A stretch of 64,000 nucleotides of DNA from Neoarius graeffei (taxonomy: Eukaryota; Chordata; Actinopteri; Siluriformes; Ariidae), in the NCBI RefSeq assembly GCF_027579695.1, contig NC_083586.1, positions 8,494,001-8,558,000 on the forward strand, in the 5' to 3' direction. Under the pieces are notes generated by a model that saw only the letters and a list, made by a program, of their open reading frames with translations, had not been told where the DNA came from and did not search any database. The translations under genes were made by a program, and so were the position numbers. Below are positions 10,945 to 21,994 of this stretch, one piece after another (the first letter of the stretch is position 1; every line of letters starts with the position of its first letter).

Positions 10945-11043
10945 CAGTCATATATGTGTAGGTTGACAGAGAGAAAGCATGTCTAGGTTGACAGAGAGAA
11001 AGAGAGGCAAACGCTGAGTGCTAGGTATGTTCATTGTCACATA
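10945..11043. other. junction between L2-A and L2-B with a 25-bp direct repeat
   Basis: The words GTAGGTTGACAGAGAGAAAG and CTAGGTTGACAGAGAGAAAG follow each other with a period of about 26 bp. The stretch probably belongs to the 5' leader of the sense L2-B element. Confidence 0.45.
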
Positions 11044-12507
11044 ATGGTTCAAGACAATTTTGTTGCCAAGGTCAACAAGAATACTCATGGAGTTAATCAC
11101 GGTGTTCTTTGCTCACTTGGGAAACTGCAATCTGCTGTCTCTGGATTGTCACCTGTGTTTCCTGCAAAGATTGGCCTTTTAAACTCCCGCTCCATCACCA
11201 ACAAAGCGTCACTCATTAATGACCTAATTATCCAAAAGACCCTGGACATACTTCTGCTGGTGGAAACATGGCAGCAGGCTGAGGACTATCTACATTTAAA
11301 TATGTCTTCACCAGCTGGATACACACATATATCAAAGCCACGTCTCACAGGGAAAGGTGGAGGTCTAGCTTCAGTTTTCCGATGTGGTTTGAAACTTAAT
11401 AAAGAGATTGTTTTTCATGATGTTACATCTTGTGAATATGTGGCTTTGAAAACCTCCACTCCCACACCGATGTTGCTGCTCTTAATCTATCGACCTCCCA
11501 AATCATCACCATCTCTTTTTCTGTCTGAACTGAATGAACTGCTAACTGTAGCCTCATCTGTCTGTACTGCCATCATTCTTCTGGGTGACTTGAATATTCA
11601 TGTTGACACTAGTTGCTCCCTTACTGATAAGTTCTTGACTGTCTTTGAATGTTTTGGTTTAACTCAGCATGTTGACTTTCCCACACATAATCATGATCAT
11701 ATACTTGACTTGCTTTGCTCTACTGGTATAAAAATTGTATCTGTATCAGGTTCTGATGTAGGTTTTACTGACCACAAGTTGATTGAGTGTTGTCTCAGTG
11801 TGCCTTCTTCTAAACGTCCTCTGCTTTCTACTGTCTCTTTCCGTAATTTTTCTTCTATTGATGTGCATGCTTTCTCTGCCTCTCTCCTCTCTTCTTTTTG
11901 TAAATTTGCTGAGGTTTCCTCTCTTGATGATACAGTTTCTATTTACAATAATACTATATCTAACACACTTGACACTTTCACTCCCCTTAAAACTAGACAG
12001 CTCTCCGCAAATCACACCTCTCCTTGGTTCACCTCTGAGCTTAGGGCCATGAAGGCCAAGGGAAGATGGCTAGAGTGCCTTTATAAGAAAACTGGCCTTA
12101 CTATTCATCTTTCACTCTTCTCTGAACACATCGCAAAGTATAAGGCCGCTCTTAATGCTGCCCGTTCCTCTTACTACGCTAACATCATTAAGAGTGGGAA
12201 CTATAGACCCAAAACTCTGTTTGATACAATAAATAAACTTCTTCAGCCTCCTTCCTCAACCACTCCCAGTTCCCCTGCTCAGTGTCAGGCTTTTTTGGAT
12301 TTTTTCAAGGTTAAAATTGACAGTATTTACCAACACTTTCATTCTGAAATTCATTCTTCTGTCTCACAAGTATCCCTTTCTCATAAAGCTGACTGCTGTC
12401 TCTCTGCTTTCTCTCCTGTTGATTCTTCTAAAGTATCGGAAATTATGACTCAGTCCTCCTCCTCTTCCTCATGTCTGCTGGACCCTGCACCCACTGCACT
12501 TCTTTAA
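11044..12507 (+). pseudogene. L2-B ORF2, APE-type endonuclease domain
   Basis: This 487-residue open stretch contains the ordered endonuclease motifs of L2/CR1 LINEs: KIGLLNSRSITNKA, DILLLVETW, GYTHISKPRLTGKGGGLA, LLIYRPPK, ILLGDLNIHVD, HDHILDLL and GFTDHKLIE. The enzyme nicks target DNA to prime reverse transcription. After it comes the linker region before RT (PWFTSELRAMK, ARSSYYANII). The frame ends at a stop just before the RT domain, where a frameshift separates it from the continuation at 12512. A conceptual start at ATG 11044 fits the position expected for ORF2, but the native start is uncertain. Confidence 0.8.
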
Positions 12508-12511
12508 TCCT

Positions 12512-13576
12512 GTGTATCTGCTATCTCCCCTTATATTGCTCATAATTATGATTAATCAGCGTTTTGCTTTAGGCACTGTTCCCATCTCCCTCAAAATTGC
12601 TTCTGTTACACCAATACTAAAGAAACCTGGTCTAGATTCTCTTTCACTGACCAATTACAGACCCATTTCAAATCTCCCTGTCCTAGCTAAAATAATGGAG
12701 CGAGTTTGTAGCCTCTCAGCTTCATACTTTCCTTGCTCATAATGATCTCTATGAACCCTTTCAGTCAGGCTTTCGCAATCTGCATAGCACTGAATCTGCT
12801 CTCTTAAGAGTTGTTAATGACCTCCTGCTCTCAATTGATGCTGGTCATCTCAATGTCCTTGTTCTCTTGGACGTCACAGCTGCCTTTGACACTGTACATC
12901 ATGAGATACTCATTTCCAGACCATCTTCTTTTGGTACTACTGGCTTAGCTTTAGCCTAGTTTCAGTCATATCTAGCAAACAGGCAACAGTTCATCTCTAT
13001 TGGTGTTCATAAATCATCCACTATTACTGTTGCTCAAGGTGTGCCTCAGGGTTCTGTCCTTGGTCCCCTTCTTTTTATATTATATGTTTCTCATATAGGC
13101 CAGATTATTTGTAACCATGGTCTTAACTTTCATTGTTATGCTGATGACATTCAAATCTACATCATGATCACCCCTTCCATAGCCTCTGTCCAGCTACTAA
13201 GGACTTGCATCACTGACCTTAAGCAATGGCTGCATAAGAACTGCCTTAAGTTTAATGCTAGCAAAACGGAGGTTCTATTAGTAGGTACCAAAAGACAGGT
13301 TCTGATCTTCTCCAATTTCACTATTGATGTTGATGGTGTGTCTATTAGTCCTTCCCAAGTTATAAAAAACCTTGGAGTTCTCTTTGACTCCACCCTTACG
13401 TTTGAACCCAATTTTAAACTCATTACTAAGAATGCTTTCTTTCACCTCCTCAATATTGCACATCTCTGCCCTCTTCTCTTGGAAACTGATGCCAAAATGT
13501 TGGTCAATGTGTTTATTTTTTCTCATCTTGACTATTGAAATTCTCTCTTTTATGGTCTCCCTGCCACATTGCTCAA
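12512..13576 (+). pseudogene. L2-B ORF2, reverse transcriptase domain (broken)
   Basis: In pieces of different frame one reads [28 protein letters not shown], a DVTAAFDTV motif [16 protein letters not shown], the catalytic CYADDIQIY (YADD at 13137-13148), KFNASKTEVLLVG and NLGVLFDSTLTF. There is a frameshift near 12740 and a TAG at about 12957. The end is cut by the Tc1 insertion. The missing C-terminus follows at 16391. The enzyme would copy its own RNA at the nicked site but is not encodable here. Confidence 0.8.
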
Positions 13577-13754
13577 TTGCAATGCAGTGATGTGGAAGTT
13601 TCAAAATTCCATATTTTATTCAGAATAGAACATAGATGACATATCAAATGTTTAAACTGAGAAAATGTATCATTTAAAGAAAAGATTAGGTGATTTTAAA
13701 TTTCATGACAACAACACATCTCAGAAAAGTTGTAACAAGGCCATGTTTATCACT

Positions 13755-13960
13755 GTGAGACATCCCCTTTTCTCTTTACAACAGTCTGTAAACATCTGGG
13801 GACTGAGGAGACAAGTTGCTCAAGTTTATGGATAGGAATGTTAACCCATTCTTATCTAATGTAGGATTCTAGTTGCTCAACTGTCTTAGGTCTTTTTTGT
13901 CGTATCTTCCGTTTTATGATGCGCCAAATGTTTTCTATGGGTGAAAGATCTGGACTGCAG
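13755..13960 (-). pseudogene. Tc1-A transposase, C-terminal part
   Basis: On the reverse strand this segment continues the transposase after the hAT: SPIENIWRIIKRKIRQKRP, TVEQLESYI, then a stop, and EWVNIPIHKLEQLVSSVPRC. The catalytic Glu is in PIEN. One in-frame TAG is visible in addition to the hAT interruption. Confidence 0.75.
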
Positions 13961-15211
13961 CAGACCTGGCGGCAGAAGCGGTCTAGTAGCCGGGCATTGC
14001 ACTGGCTGGGGGTGGGCATGCATCGGCGAACCCAATTTTACTAGGGGGGTCCGGGGGCATGCTCCCCTGGAAGAAATTTTTGAAAAAAAAACACTAAAAT
14101 GGTGTATTTTGAGCTCTTCAGACACCCTGTTCCACTGCTATATATTGTCCGTCACTGAGCGCATTTGCAGGGAATATTCCGTTTCAAACGGAATATTGGC
14201 AGTATTCCGTTTGCGCACGAGTCATGTTGTAAACTCGTTCCGAATACCCAACACTGAATGCACAAACGGATGATTGTGATCAATGTTGACAGCAAATTAA
14301 GATTGATATTTACAATTAAGAGTGCGCAACAGAAGATTACATCACACTCATACCTCCATGCCACACTCATCCTCCCTGCACAAAGCCTAACTGCAGTCAC
14401 TGAATCCCTTCTAAGTGAAACCATGCGCATTAAAAGTTTTACGTCTCAAATCTAGTTTTGTGAAGCATGACAACATTAATCTTTAATACAGATGTGTTTT
14501 GTTGGGTAACTGAAACGTCAAAACCAGTTTCTTACCTCCAGTGCTTAGTTTGCAAATCAAACGCCAAGTGCATGACAGCGCAGGGCTGACGAGATGGGCG
14601 CAGGCCAAAACGTTAAGAAAACAGTGTGTCATGTATAACTATTTTGTAGCCCATACAGTAGGCTTACTATAATCAACAACTCAAGTATAACTATTATGTA
14701 GTGATTAAAAATTCAAGCTCACCCTCAGTAAAGCGGTAGGCGATGATGTGCAGCTGTGTGGAATCTTTGCAAGACAGCGTCACTCCACTCCTCCCTGAAC
14801 TTTTTTGTTAAGTCCTTCTCAAATGCCAATTTGATCAAATTGGCCTTGCGTGTGTGCAGCATGCTTTGTCTGTGGTCGGTGAAAACGTTCTTCAGAGTGG
14901 AAAAGCTTACCTGCTACACCATTTCCGTTTAACCTGGATCATTACGAAATAACCAATCAGATGATTACAAATAGTTTTAACACATTTTAAATTAAGGACT
15001 TTTTATTTAATATTATGCCCTTTAAAAAAAAAAAAGAAAAGCGTTTAATTGTAGTAGCCTGCGATTTATTTATTTATTTATTTATTTTAAATATTGTGTT
15101 AAGCTGTTGGCCCTAGCCTATGACAGGGCGGGCGGGCCCACACTAGGGCGGGCCCACATGACTAAATGGGCGGGCCCGGCCCCCAAAGGCCCGCCCATCG
15201 CACCGGGCCCG
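13961..15211. mobile_element. non-autonomous hAT element in the Tc1-A gene
   Basis: The insertion is flanked by GACTGCAG on both sides (13953-13960 and 15212-15219), an 8-bp duplication typical of hAT. Its ends are only weakly inverted (CAGACCTGGCG against CGGGCCCGGTG). GC-rich terminal sequence with repeated GGGCGGGCCC words sits at the right. The internal TCCGGGGGCATGCTCCCC motif is seen in other fish hAT ends. No transposase reading frame is recognisable. Confidence 0.75.
14173..14197. repeat. 12-1-12 perfect inverted repeat
   Basis: AATATTCCGTTT, one C, then its exact complement AAACGGAATATT. A further direct copy of TATTCCGTTTG follows at about 14202. It lies inside the hAT element and may be an internal binding site or a structural motif. 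Confidence 0.85.
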
Positions 15212-16025
15212 GACTGCAGGCTGGCCAGTTCAGTATCCGGACCCTTATTCTACGCAGCCATGATGCTGTAATTGATGCAGTATGTGGTTTGGCATTGTCA
15301 TGTTGGAAAATGCAAGGTCTTCTCTGAAAGAGACATCGTCTGGATGGGAGCATATGTTGCCCTAGAACCTGGATATACCTTTCAGTATTGATGGTGTCTT
15401 TCCAGATGTGTAAGCTGCCCATACCACACGCACTAATGCAACCCCATACCATCAGAGATGCAGGCTTCTGAACTGAGCGCTGATAACAACTTGGGTCGTC
15501 CTTCTCCTCTTTAGTCCGAATGACATAGCATCCCTGATTTCCATAAAGAACTTCAAATTTTGATTCGTCTGACCACAGAACAGTTTTCCACTTTGCCACA
15601 GTCAATTTTAAATGAGTCTTGGCCCAGAGAAGATGTCTGCGCTTCTGGATCATGTTTAGATATGGCTTCTTCTTTGAACTATAGAGTTTTAGCTGGCAAC
15701 GGCGGATGGCACGGTGAATTGTGTTCACAGATAATATTCTCTGGAAATATTCCTGAGCCCATTTTGTGATTTCCAATACAGAAGCATGCCTGTATGTGAT
15801 GCAGTGCCGTCTAAGGGCCCGAAGATCACAGGCACCCAGTATGGTTTTCCGGCCTTGACCCTTACACACAGAGATTCTTCCAGATTCTCTGAATCTTTTG
15901 ATGATATTATGCACTGTAGATGATGATATGTTCAAACTCTTTGCAATTTTACACTGTCGAGCTCCTTTCTGATATTGCTCCACTATTTGTTGGTGCAGAA
16001 TTAGGGGGATTGGTGAGCTTCTCAT
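15212..16025 (-). pseudogene. Tc1-A transposase, N-terminal and catalytic part
   Basis: Starting at the ATG on the reverse strand, the protein shows a paired-type helix-turn-helix ([37 protein letters not shown]), a GRKT linker, then the catalytic region [18 protein letters not shown] (first Asp), [13 protein letters not shown] and [12 protein letters not shown] (second Asp). It ends at NWPACSP, where the hAT insertion cuts it. Tc1 transposases cut and paste the element into TA sites and need a DD34E triad. The Glu-bearing part (DLSPIENIWRIIK) is found beyond the insertion at 13960-13930, so the gene was whole apart from scattered decay before the hAT arrived. Confidence 0.85.
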
Positions 16026-16390
16026 CTTTACTTCTGAGAGCCGCTGTCACTCCAAGATGCTCTTTTTATGGGTAGTCATGTTAATGACCTATTGCCAATT
16101 GACCTAATGAGTTGCTATTTGGTCCTCCAGGTGTTCCTTTTTTGTACCTTTAACTTTTCCAGACTCTTATTGCCCCTGTACCAACTTTTTTGAGATGTGT
16201 TGCTGTCATGAAATTTCAAATGAGCCAATATTTGGCATGAAATTTCAAAATGTCTCACTTTCGACATTTGATATGTTGTCTATGTTCTATTGTGAATACA
16301 ATATCAGTTTTTGAGATTTGTAAATTATTGCATTCCATTTTTATTTACAATTTGTACTTTGTCCCAACTTTTTTTGGAATCGGGCTTGTA

Positions 16391-16710
16391 CAGCAACTGC
16401 ATTGGTTGCCAGTTATCTCTTGGATTAAATACAAAATCTTGCTTTTAACCTATAAAGCTCTTCATGGTTTCACCCCTCCTATCTCTGTGAGCTAATTCAT
16501 TTGTACTGTCCCTCCCGCTCCCTCAGATCTTCTGTCTATGGATGTCTGACTGTTCCATGTTTTAAACTGGCATCTATGGGTGGCAGATCATTCAGTGTTG
16601 CTGCTCCTAAACTTTGGAACTCATTACCACAATCACTTTGTGACTGTTCCACTCTCTCTTCCTTCAAAGCTAACTTGAAAACTTTCCTCTTTACCTCACA
16701 CTACTCTTCT
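16391..16710 (+). pseudogene. L2-B ORF2 C-terminus after the Tc1 interruption
   Basis: The forward reading gives QLHWLPVISWIKYKILLLTYKALHGFTPP, a stop, then RSLRSSVYGCLTVPC, RSFSVAAPKLWNSLPQSL and FKANLKTFLFTSHY. This is the standard C-terminal region of L2-clade ORF2. The 3' tail follows to about 16797. Confidence 0.8.
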
Positions 16711-16798
16711 TAGTGTGGCCTTTTTTTTGGTAACTCCTGTGTAAAGCATCCTTGGGTTTGTGAAAGATGCTATATAAATTGAAATTATCATTATTATA

Positions 16799-16998
16799 AT
16801 ATGCATTGTGTATAGAGTGCAAGCAGGGATGAGAAAGTCTCGCAATGGCAGCATAGCTAAAAGGGAGAGCCAGAAGGTAACACAGACATGAGGGTGTCCT
16901 GGGACATAAATCACCCAGCCACTCCACCATAAACAAAACTGAGTGAAAATGTATGAGTTTTAAGTGACCTCATCCAAACATCCTAGTTTACCAAAACA
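16799..16998 (-). mobile_element. L2-A 3' UTR fragment
   Basis: The segment aligns by eye to 6100-6310 (words GAGTGCAAGCAGGGA, AGCATAGCTAAAAGGGAGAGCCAGAAGGTAACACAGACATGAGG, AGTTTACCAAAACAC). It is a short antisense remnant abutting L2-B. Confidence 0.75.
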
Positions 16999-17051
16999 CC
17001 TGGAGTGGGAATACGGATGGAAGAAAAAATGCAGGAGTTGCTTTTGCCATT

Positions 17052-17480
17052 TTGAATAAGATAGCTGGTAAACTGACATCACTTTCAGTGGGAATATCTG
17101 AGCGAACAATAAGTTTACATGTACCCACAGGGAATGATTGCTACCTAAACCAGATCAATGTGTATGCACCTACCATGACCTATCCTGATGAAGAAGAAGA
17201 AGCCTTCTCTCATGAATTAGCTGATGTGGTCGACAGTGTACCTCAAATTGAGAAGCTTCTGTGCCTGGGATATTTCAGTGCAAGAGTAGGAACTGATACA
17301 AAGGTACTATTGGGAAATTTGGCAAGGGAAATAGGTACACCAATGGTGAACTCATGCTCAACTTTTGTACTAAATGTGAACTATGTATCACTGATACCTA
17401 CTTTTGCCAACCAGACAAAAATTACTTCACTTGGTGCCATCCAAGATCTAAACACTTACATCTCGTTGATTATGTCATAA
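17052..17480 (+). pseudogene. RTEX-like endonuclease domain
   Basis: The reading shows QINVYAPTMTYPDEEEEAF, then QIEKLLCLGYFSARVGTD (normally GDFNARVG, so the catalytic Asp and Asn of GDFN are altered), a CNSN-like stretch and HLDLN/ LIDYVI equivalents. Downstream bases to about 17560 still resemble VTKAMxGAECxTDH in shifted frames. This domain would nick target DNA. Changes in the GDFN motif and several stops make it inactive. Confidence 0.65.
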
Positions 17481-18248
17481 CTCACAGATCCAACATGAAA
17501 GAGATTCTGTCAACAAAGGTAATGTGAGGAGCTGAATGCTCAACAGACGACTATATAGTCCAATCAAAGATGAAACTCAGCTTTGATTGGACTATGCAAG
17601 ATGCAAGAGAGCAGCCTCCATAACAAATAAGAAATTAGACATAGACAAGTTTAAGAATGATGAGACACAGCACAAACTCAAAATAGCTATTACAACTTCT
17701 CTATAGGAAAATGCCCCTGATCAAGAAGACATGGAAAACACTGAGGATGTGGCAGTGGCTGAAAGATATTGTGTACACAACTGCAAGTGATATACTTGGA
17801 CAGCAGAAGAAAAGTATGCCATACTGGTTTCAAGAACAGGCTGATTCTATCCAAGCTTTGTATGAAGAAAAATGCAAAATTTATAACCTACAGTTAGGTC
17901 CATATATTTGGACACTGACACAAATTTTGTTTTTTTTTTACCTGTTTACTCAAATTTATTCAAGCTATAGTTATATAATGGACATGGACATAAAGTCCAG
18001 ACTTTCAGCTTCCATTTGAGGGTATCCACATTAAAATTGGATGAAGGGTTAAGGAGTTTCAGCTCCTTAACCTGTGCCGCCCTGTTTTTAAAGGGACCAA
18101 AAGTAATTGGACAATTGACTCAAAGGCTATTTCATGGGCAGGTGTGGGCAATTCCTTCGTTATGTCATTCTCAGTTAAGCAGATAAAAGGCCTGGAATTG
18201 ATTTGAGGTGTGGTGCTTGCATTTAGAAGATTTTGCTGTGAAGAAAAC

Positions 18249-19312
18249 ATGCAGTCAAAGGAGCTCTCCTTGCAGGTGAAACAAGCCATCCTTAAGCTGC
18301 AAAAACAGAAAAAAACCCATCCGATAAATTGCTACAATATTAGGAGTGGCAAAATCTACAGTTTCTTACATCCTGAGAAAGAAAACACTGGTGAACTCAT
18401 CAATGCAAAAAGACCTGGACGCCCACAGAAGACAACAGTGGTAGATGATCACAGAATAATTTCCATGGTGAAGAGAAACCCCTTCACAACAGCCAACCAA
18501 GTGAACAACACTCTCCAGGAGGTAGGCGTATCAATATCCAAATCTACCATAAAGAGAAGACTGCATGAAAGTAAATACAGAGGGTTCACTGCACAGTGCA
18601 AGCCACTCATAAGCCTCAAGAATAAAAAGGCTAGATTGGACTTTGATAAAAAACACCTAAAAAAGCCAGCACAGTTCTAGAAGAACATTTTTTGGACAGA
18701 TGAAACCAAGATCAATCTCTACCAGAATGATGGCAAGAAAAAAGTATGGCGAAGGCATGGTACAGCTCATGATCCAAAGCATACCACATCATCTGTAAAA
18801 CACGGCAGAGGCAGTGTGATGGCTTGGGCATGCATGGCTGATAGTGGCACTGGGTCACTTATTTATTTGATGATGACTATTTTATTTATTTGTTTATTGA
18901 TGATGTGACACAGGACAGAAGCAGCCGGATGAATTCTGAGGTATTCAGAGACATACTGTGTGCTCAAATCCAGCCAAATGCAGCCAAACTGATTGGTCGG
19001 CATTTCATAATACAAATGGACAATGACCCAAAACATAAAGCCAAAGCAACCCAGGAGTTTATTAAAGCAAAGAAGTGGAATATTCTTGAATGGCCAAGTC
19101 AGTCACCTGATCTCAACCCAATTGAGCATGCATTTCACTTGTTAAAGACTAAACTTCAGACAGAAAGGCCCACAAACAAACAACAACTGAAAACCAGTGC
19201 AGTAAAGGCCTGGCAGAGCATTAAAAAGGAGGAAACACAGCGTCTGGTGATGTCCATGAGTTCAAGACTTCAGGCAGTCATTGCCAACAAAGGGTTTTCA
19301 ACCAAGTATTAG
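18249..19312 (+). pseudogene. Tc1-B transposase
   Basis: From ATG 18249 the protein shows an HTH region (SLQVKQAILKLQKQ), the GRPQKTT linker, the second HTH (TTANQVNNTLQEVGVSISKSTIKRRL), then FWTDETKINLYQNDGKK (first Asp), SVMAWACMADSGTG, FIIQMDNDPKHKAKAT (second Asp) and SPDLNPIEH (Glu, 34 residues after DND). The triad is therefore DD34E and intact. A TAG at 18678-18680 replaces the Trp before KNIFWTDE. A duplicated TTATTTAT-rich patch with a frameshift lies at 18858-18895. The enzyme would mobilise Tc1 copies at TA sites. This copy needs at least two repairs to be read through. Confidence 0.9.
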
Positions 19313-19480
19313 AAATGAACATTTTATTTACAATTATTTAATTTGTCCAATTACTTTTGAGCCTCTGAAATGAAGGGATTGTGTTTAAAAAATGCTTTAG
19401 TTCCTCACATTTTTATGCAATCCTTTTGTTCAACCCACTGAATTAAAGCTGAAAGTCTGAACTTCAACTGCATCTGAATT

Positions 19481-19850
19481 CTCATCTCATCTCATTATCT
19501 CTAGCCGCTTTATCCTTCTACAGGGTCGCAGGCAAGCTGGAGCCTATCCCAGCTGACTACGGGCGAAAGGCGGGGTACACCCTGGATAAGTCGCCAGGTC
19601 ATCACAGGGCTGACACATAGACAACCATTCACACTCACATTCACACCTACAGTCAATTTAGAGTCACCAGTTAACCTAACCTGCATGTCTTTGGACTGTG
19701 GGGGAAACCGGAGCACCCGGAGGAAACCCACGCGGACACGGGGAGAACATGCAAACTCCACACAGAAAGGCCCTCGCCGGCCCCGGGGCTCGAACCCAGG
19801 ACCTTCTTGCTGTGAGGCGACAGCGCTAACCAGTACACCACCGTGCCGCC
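19481..19850 (-). repeat. tRNA-derived SINE, antisense
   Basis: The sequence is the full-length reverse complement of the family at 10355-10718, with tail CTCATCTCATCTC at the left and head at the right. GCATCTGAATT at 19470-19480 and 19851-19861 is a perfect 11-bp target duplication within Tc1-B. Confidence 0.93.
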
Positions 19851-20434
19851 GCATCTGAATTGTTTTATTCAAAATTCATTGTGGTAATGTACAGAACCAA
19901 AATTAGAAAAATGTTGTCTCTGTCCAAATATTTATGGGCCTAACTGTACATCTAAAAGAGAACTCTGATAGAAGCCTGAAACCTTGCAAAGATAATAAAG
20001 CAAAAGTGCAATGAAAAATCAGTCATGAAAGACAGATGGTGGTGCAAGAAAGCTGAGGAACTACAGGAACTGGCAGACAGGAAGGACTTTCATAGATTAT
20101 TTGCTGGACTGAAGCAATGTAGTGGCACCAGTGAAAAGTGCTAATGGAAGCATAATCCACACATATCTGGAAGACATAAAAAGAAGGTGCAAGGAGCATA
20201 TTTTCAATCTCCTAAACCAGCAATGGTCAGACGATCCTGAGGCATGTCGCTGGCTTGAGAGGAGACCAATAAGAGAAGATCTGTGCATGCCCATCACATC
20301 ACAAGCTTGAGAAAGCACTCAACAATACTAGATGTGGCAAAGCACCAAGCCAAGATGGCATCCCAGCTGTGAAGTGAGACAGCTCCAGCCTATCAGCTGC
20401 ACTCATAAAATTCTACAGTGCATGTTGGGAGAAC

Positions 20435-21254
20435 ATGTGTCTTCCCAAAGACGTCAAAGATACACTAATTGTGACCATCTACAAAAAGAAAGGAGAAAGG
20501 AGTGACTGTGGAAACCACCATGGCATATCTCTGCTTTCCACTGCAGGCAAGATTCTGGGCAAGATAGTTCTAAACCAAATTAAAAATATCTCAGAAGATT
20601 TACTTCCAAAAAGTCATTGTGGTTTCAGGGCTGGCATATTTATCTCAGATATGATCTTTACTCTGAGACAACTCCAAGAGAAAGCCATCAAGCAACATCA
20701 ACCTCTGTACATGGATTTTGTAGACTTTTCAAGGACCTTTGACATAGTTGACTGTGAGACGCTTTGGAAGGTACTAGAAGTGTATGGATGCCTGGAAAGA
20801 CTGATACGGCTCATTAAGCTTTTCCATGAAGACATGTCTGGGAAGGTTTTGATCAGAGGAGACATTAGTAAAGCTTTTCTTGTCAATCATGGTGTCAAAC
20901 AGGGATGTGTTTCTTGCCCTGACATTGTTTATACCCTACTTTACAACAGTCCTAGAGACTATGGTCACTAACCTAAATAAAGTAGTCTACATCAGGACTC
21001 AATCAGAAGGCAAACTCTTCAATCTTGCCAGACTCAAGTCCTCAACCAAAACTCGGCAAATTTGTGTGCGAGAACTGCTGTATGCAGATGACTCTGTATT
21101 TGTAGCAAGAGATTTGGATGACATGCAGGAAATCATTGATCGCTTTGCCACAGCTGCAACCCTCTTTGGATTGAAAATAAATACCATGAAAACAGAACTC
21201 CTATACCAACCCTCACGTCGACAACAGTCTTTTGGTCAATGGAATGCCTCTTAG
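20435..21254 (+). pseudogene. RTEX-like reverse transcriptase domain
   Basis: Motifs in order are TIYKKKGERSDCGNHHGISLLSTAGKI, LLPKSHCGFRAG, LYMDFVDFSRTFDIV (motif A with catalytic Asp), NHGVKQGCV and, after a frameshift near 20935, ELLYADDSVFVARDLDD (YADD at 21081-21092) with LKINTMKTE. The domain would reverse-transcribe LINE RNA. A frameshift between motif B and YADD breaks it. Confidence 0.8.
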
Positions 21255-21985
21255 GAGTTCTGAGACTTTCACCTACTTAGGCAGTGCAGTTACCAACACA
21301 AAATCATCAGACTTGGAGGTAGACCACTGAATTCAAGTTGCCACCAAAGTCTTCAGTGCATTACAAAAGCAACTATGGTCTCGCCATGACATCAAGAGGA
21401 CCACCAACTTGAAAGAATACAACGCCGCAGTCTTAGCATCTCTGCTTTACGCCACCAAATGCATGATGTGATACTGTAAACACTTCAACAAACTGACCAG
21501 GCTACAACTCCAACACCTGTGTCAAATCCTCAAAATAAGATGGCAGGGCAAGTTCCCTGATGTAGAAGTCCTCAGGCAAGCCAAAACAGTTAGCATGGAA
21601 GCCCTTATCACAGCCTCCCAACTTCATTGGGCTGGACACATCTGGCGCATGCCTGACTCCCCAAAGCCATTTTCTATGGAGAACTGAGCCTATGAAAGAA
21701 GAAACAAGGAGAACAGAAACTGAGGTACAAAGACATTTTGAAGAGGAACATGAAGAATGCCAGAGTTATCAATCAGACAGGGATGCCTCAGATAGAGCAA
21801 CATGGCAAAGCATAGTTAAAAGCTCAGTGTCTACAATTGAAGACAAGTGTCAAAGGGAGTATATGAGAGCTCACAAAAACAGGCATTCCATAGCAGTTCA
21901 ACCAGGCTATTTATGCCACCACTGCCGACAACTCTGTCCCTCTGGTGCAGGGCTAGTGGCCCATCTGTGTTTCTACACATCCTAA
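21255..21985 (+). pseudogene. RTEX-like C-terminal region with zinc-binding motif
   Basis: In changing frames one can follow FTYLGSAVTNT, KVFSALQKQLWSRHDI, RLQLQHLCQILKIRWQGK, ASQLHWAGHIWRMPDS and finally CHHCRQLCPSGAGLVAHL, a C2H-type finger often found at the end of this LINE group. Several stops are present. The end at about 21985 is where a reverse-strand Tc1 relic starts. Confidence 0.65.
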
Positions 21986-21994
21986 TGAAGCAGT

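Larger units (their letters stand above)
13577..16388 (-). mobile_element. Tc1 element A with long inverted repeats, left end truncated
   Basis: The right end is CAAGCCCGATTCC (reverse strand) next to a TA at 16389. The left end lacks about 60 outer bases. Internal inverted repeats of about 200 bp match on both sides (words ATAGAACATAGA, CATATCAAATG, ACAACACATCTCA). The transposase gene lies on the reverse strand and is split by a hAT element at 13961-15211. The element itself interrupts L2-B. Confidence 0.82.
11000..16797 (+). mobile_element. L2-B LINE, sense, interrupted by Tc1
   Basis: The element runs from a short leader through endonuclease and reverse transcriptase to a 3' end shaped like GATGCTATATAAATTGAAAT followed by an ATT-rich tail. 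It belongs to the same clade as L2-A but is clearly a different family. A Tc1 element (13577-16388) splits the RT thumb region, and the LINE resumes at QLHWLPV. Confidence 0.82.
17891..19946 (+). mobile_element. Tc1 element B with SINE insertion
   Basis: Inverted repeats begin with CAGTTAGGTCCATA and end with the complement of CAGTTAGGCCCATAAA. The flanking TA dinucleotides at 17889-17890 and 19947-19948 mark the target duplication of Tc1/mariner elements. The gene is in plus orientation. A SINE lies near the right inverted repeat. The element splits the RTEX-like LINE, so it is younger than that LINE. Confidence 0.92.
16999..21985 (+). mobile_element. RTE/RTEX-like LINE, decayed, split by Tc1-B
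   Basis: One non-LTR retrotransposon can be followed from an endonuclease domain through a reverse transcriptase to a C-terminal CCHH-like motif. A Tc1 element (17891-19946) interrupts it between TMW/ECKIYN and the following KPCKDNKAK region. It resembles the LINEs often annotated as craniofacial development protein 2-like. I assign RTE/RTEX only by motif memory, so the clade is tentative. Confidence 0.65.
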
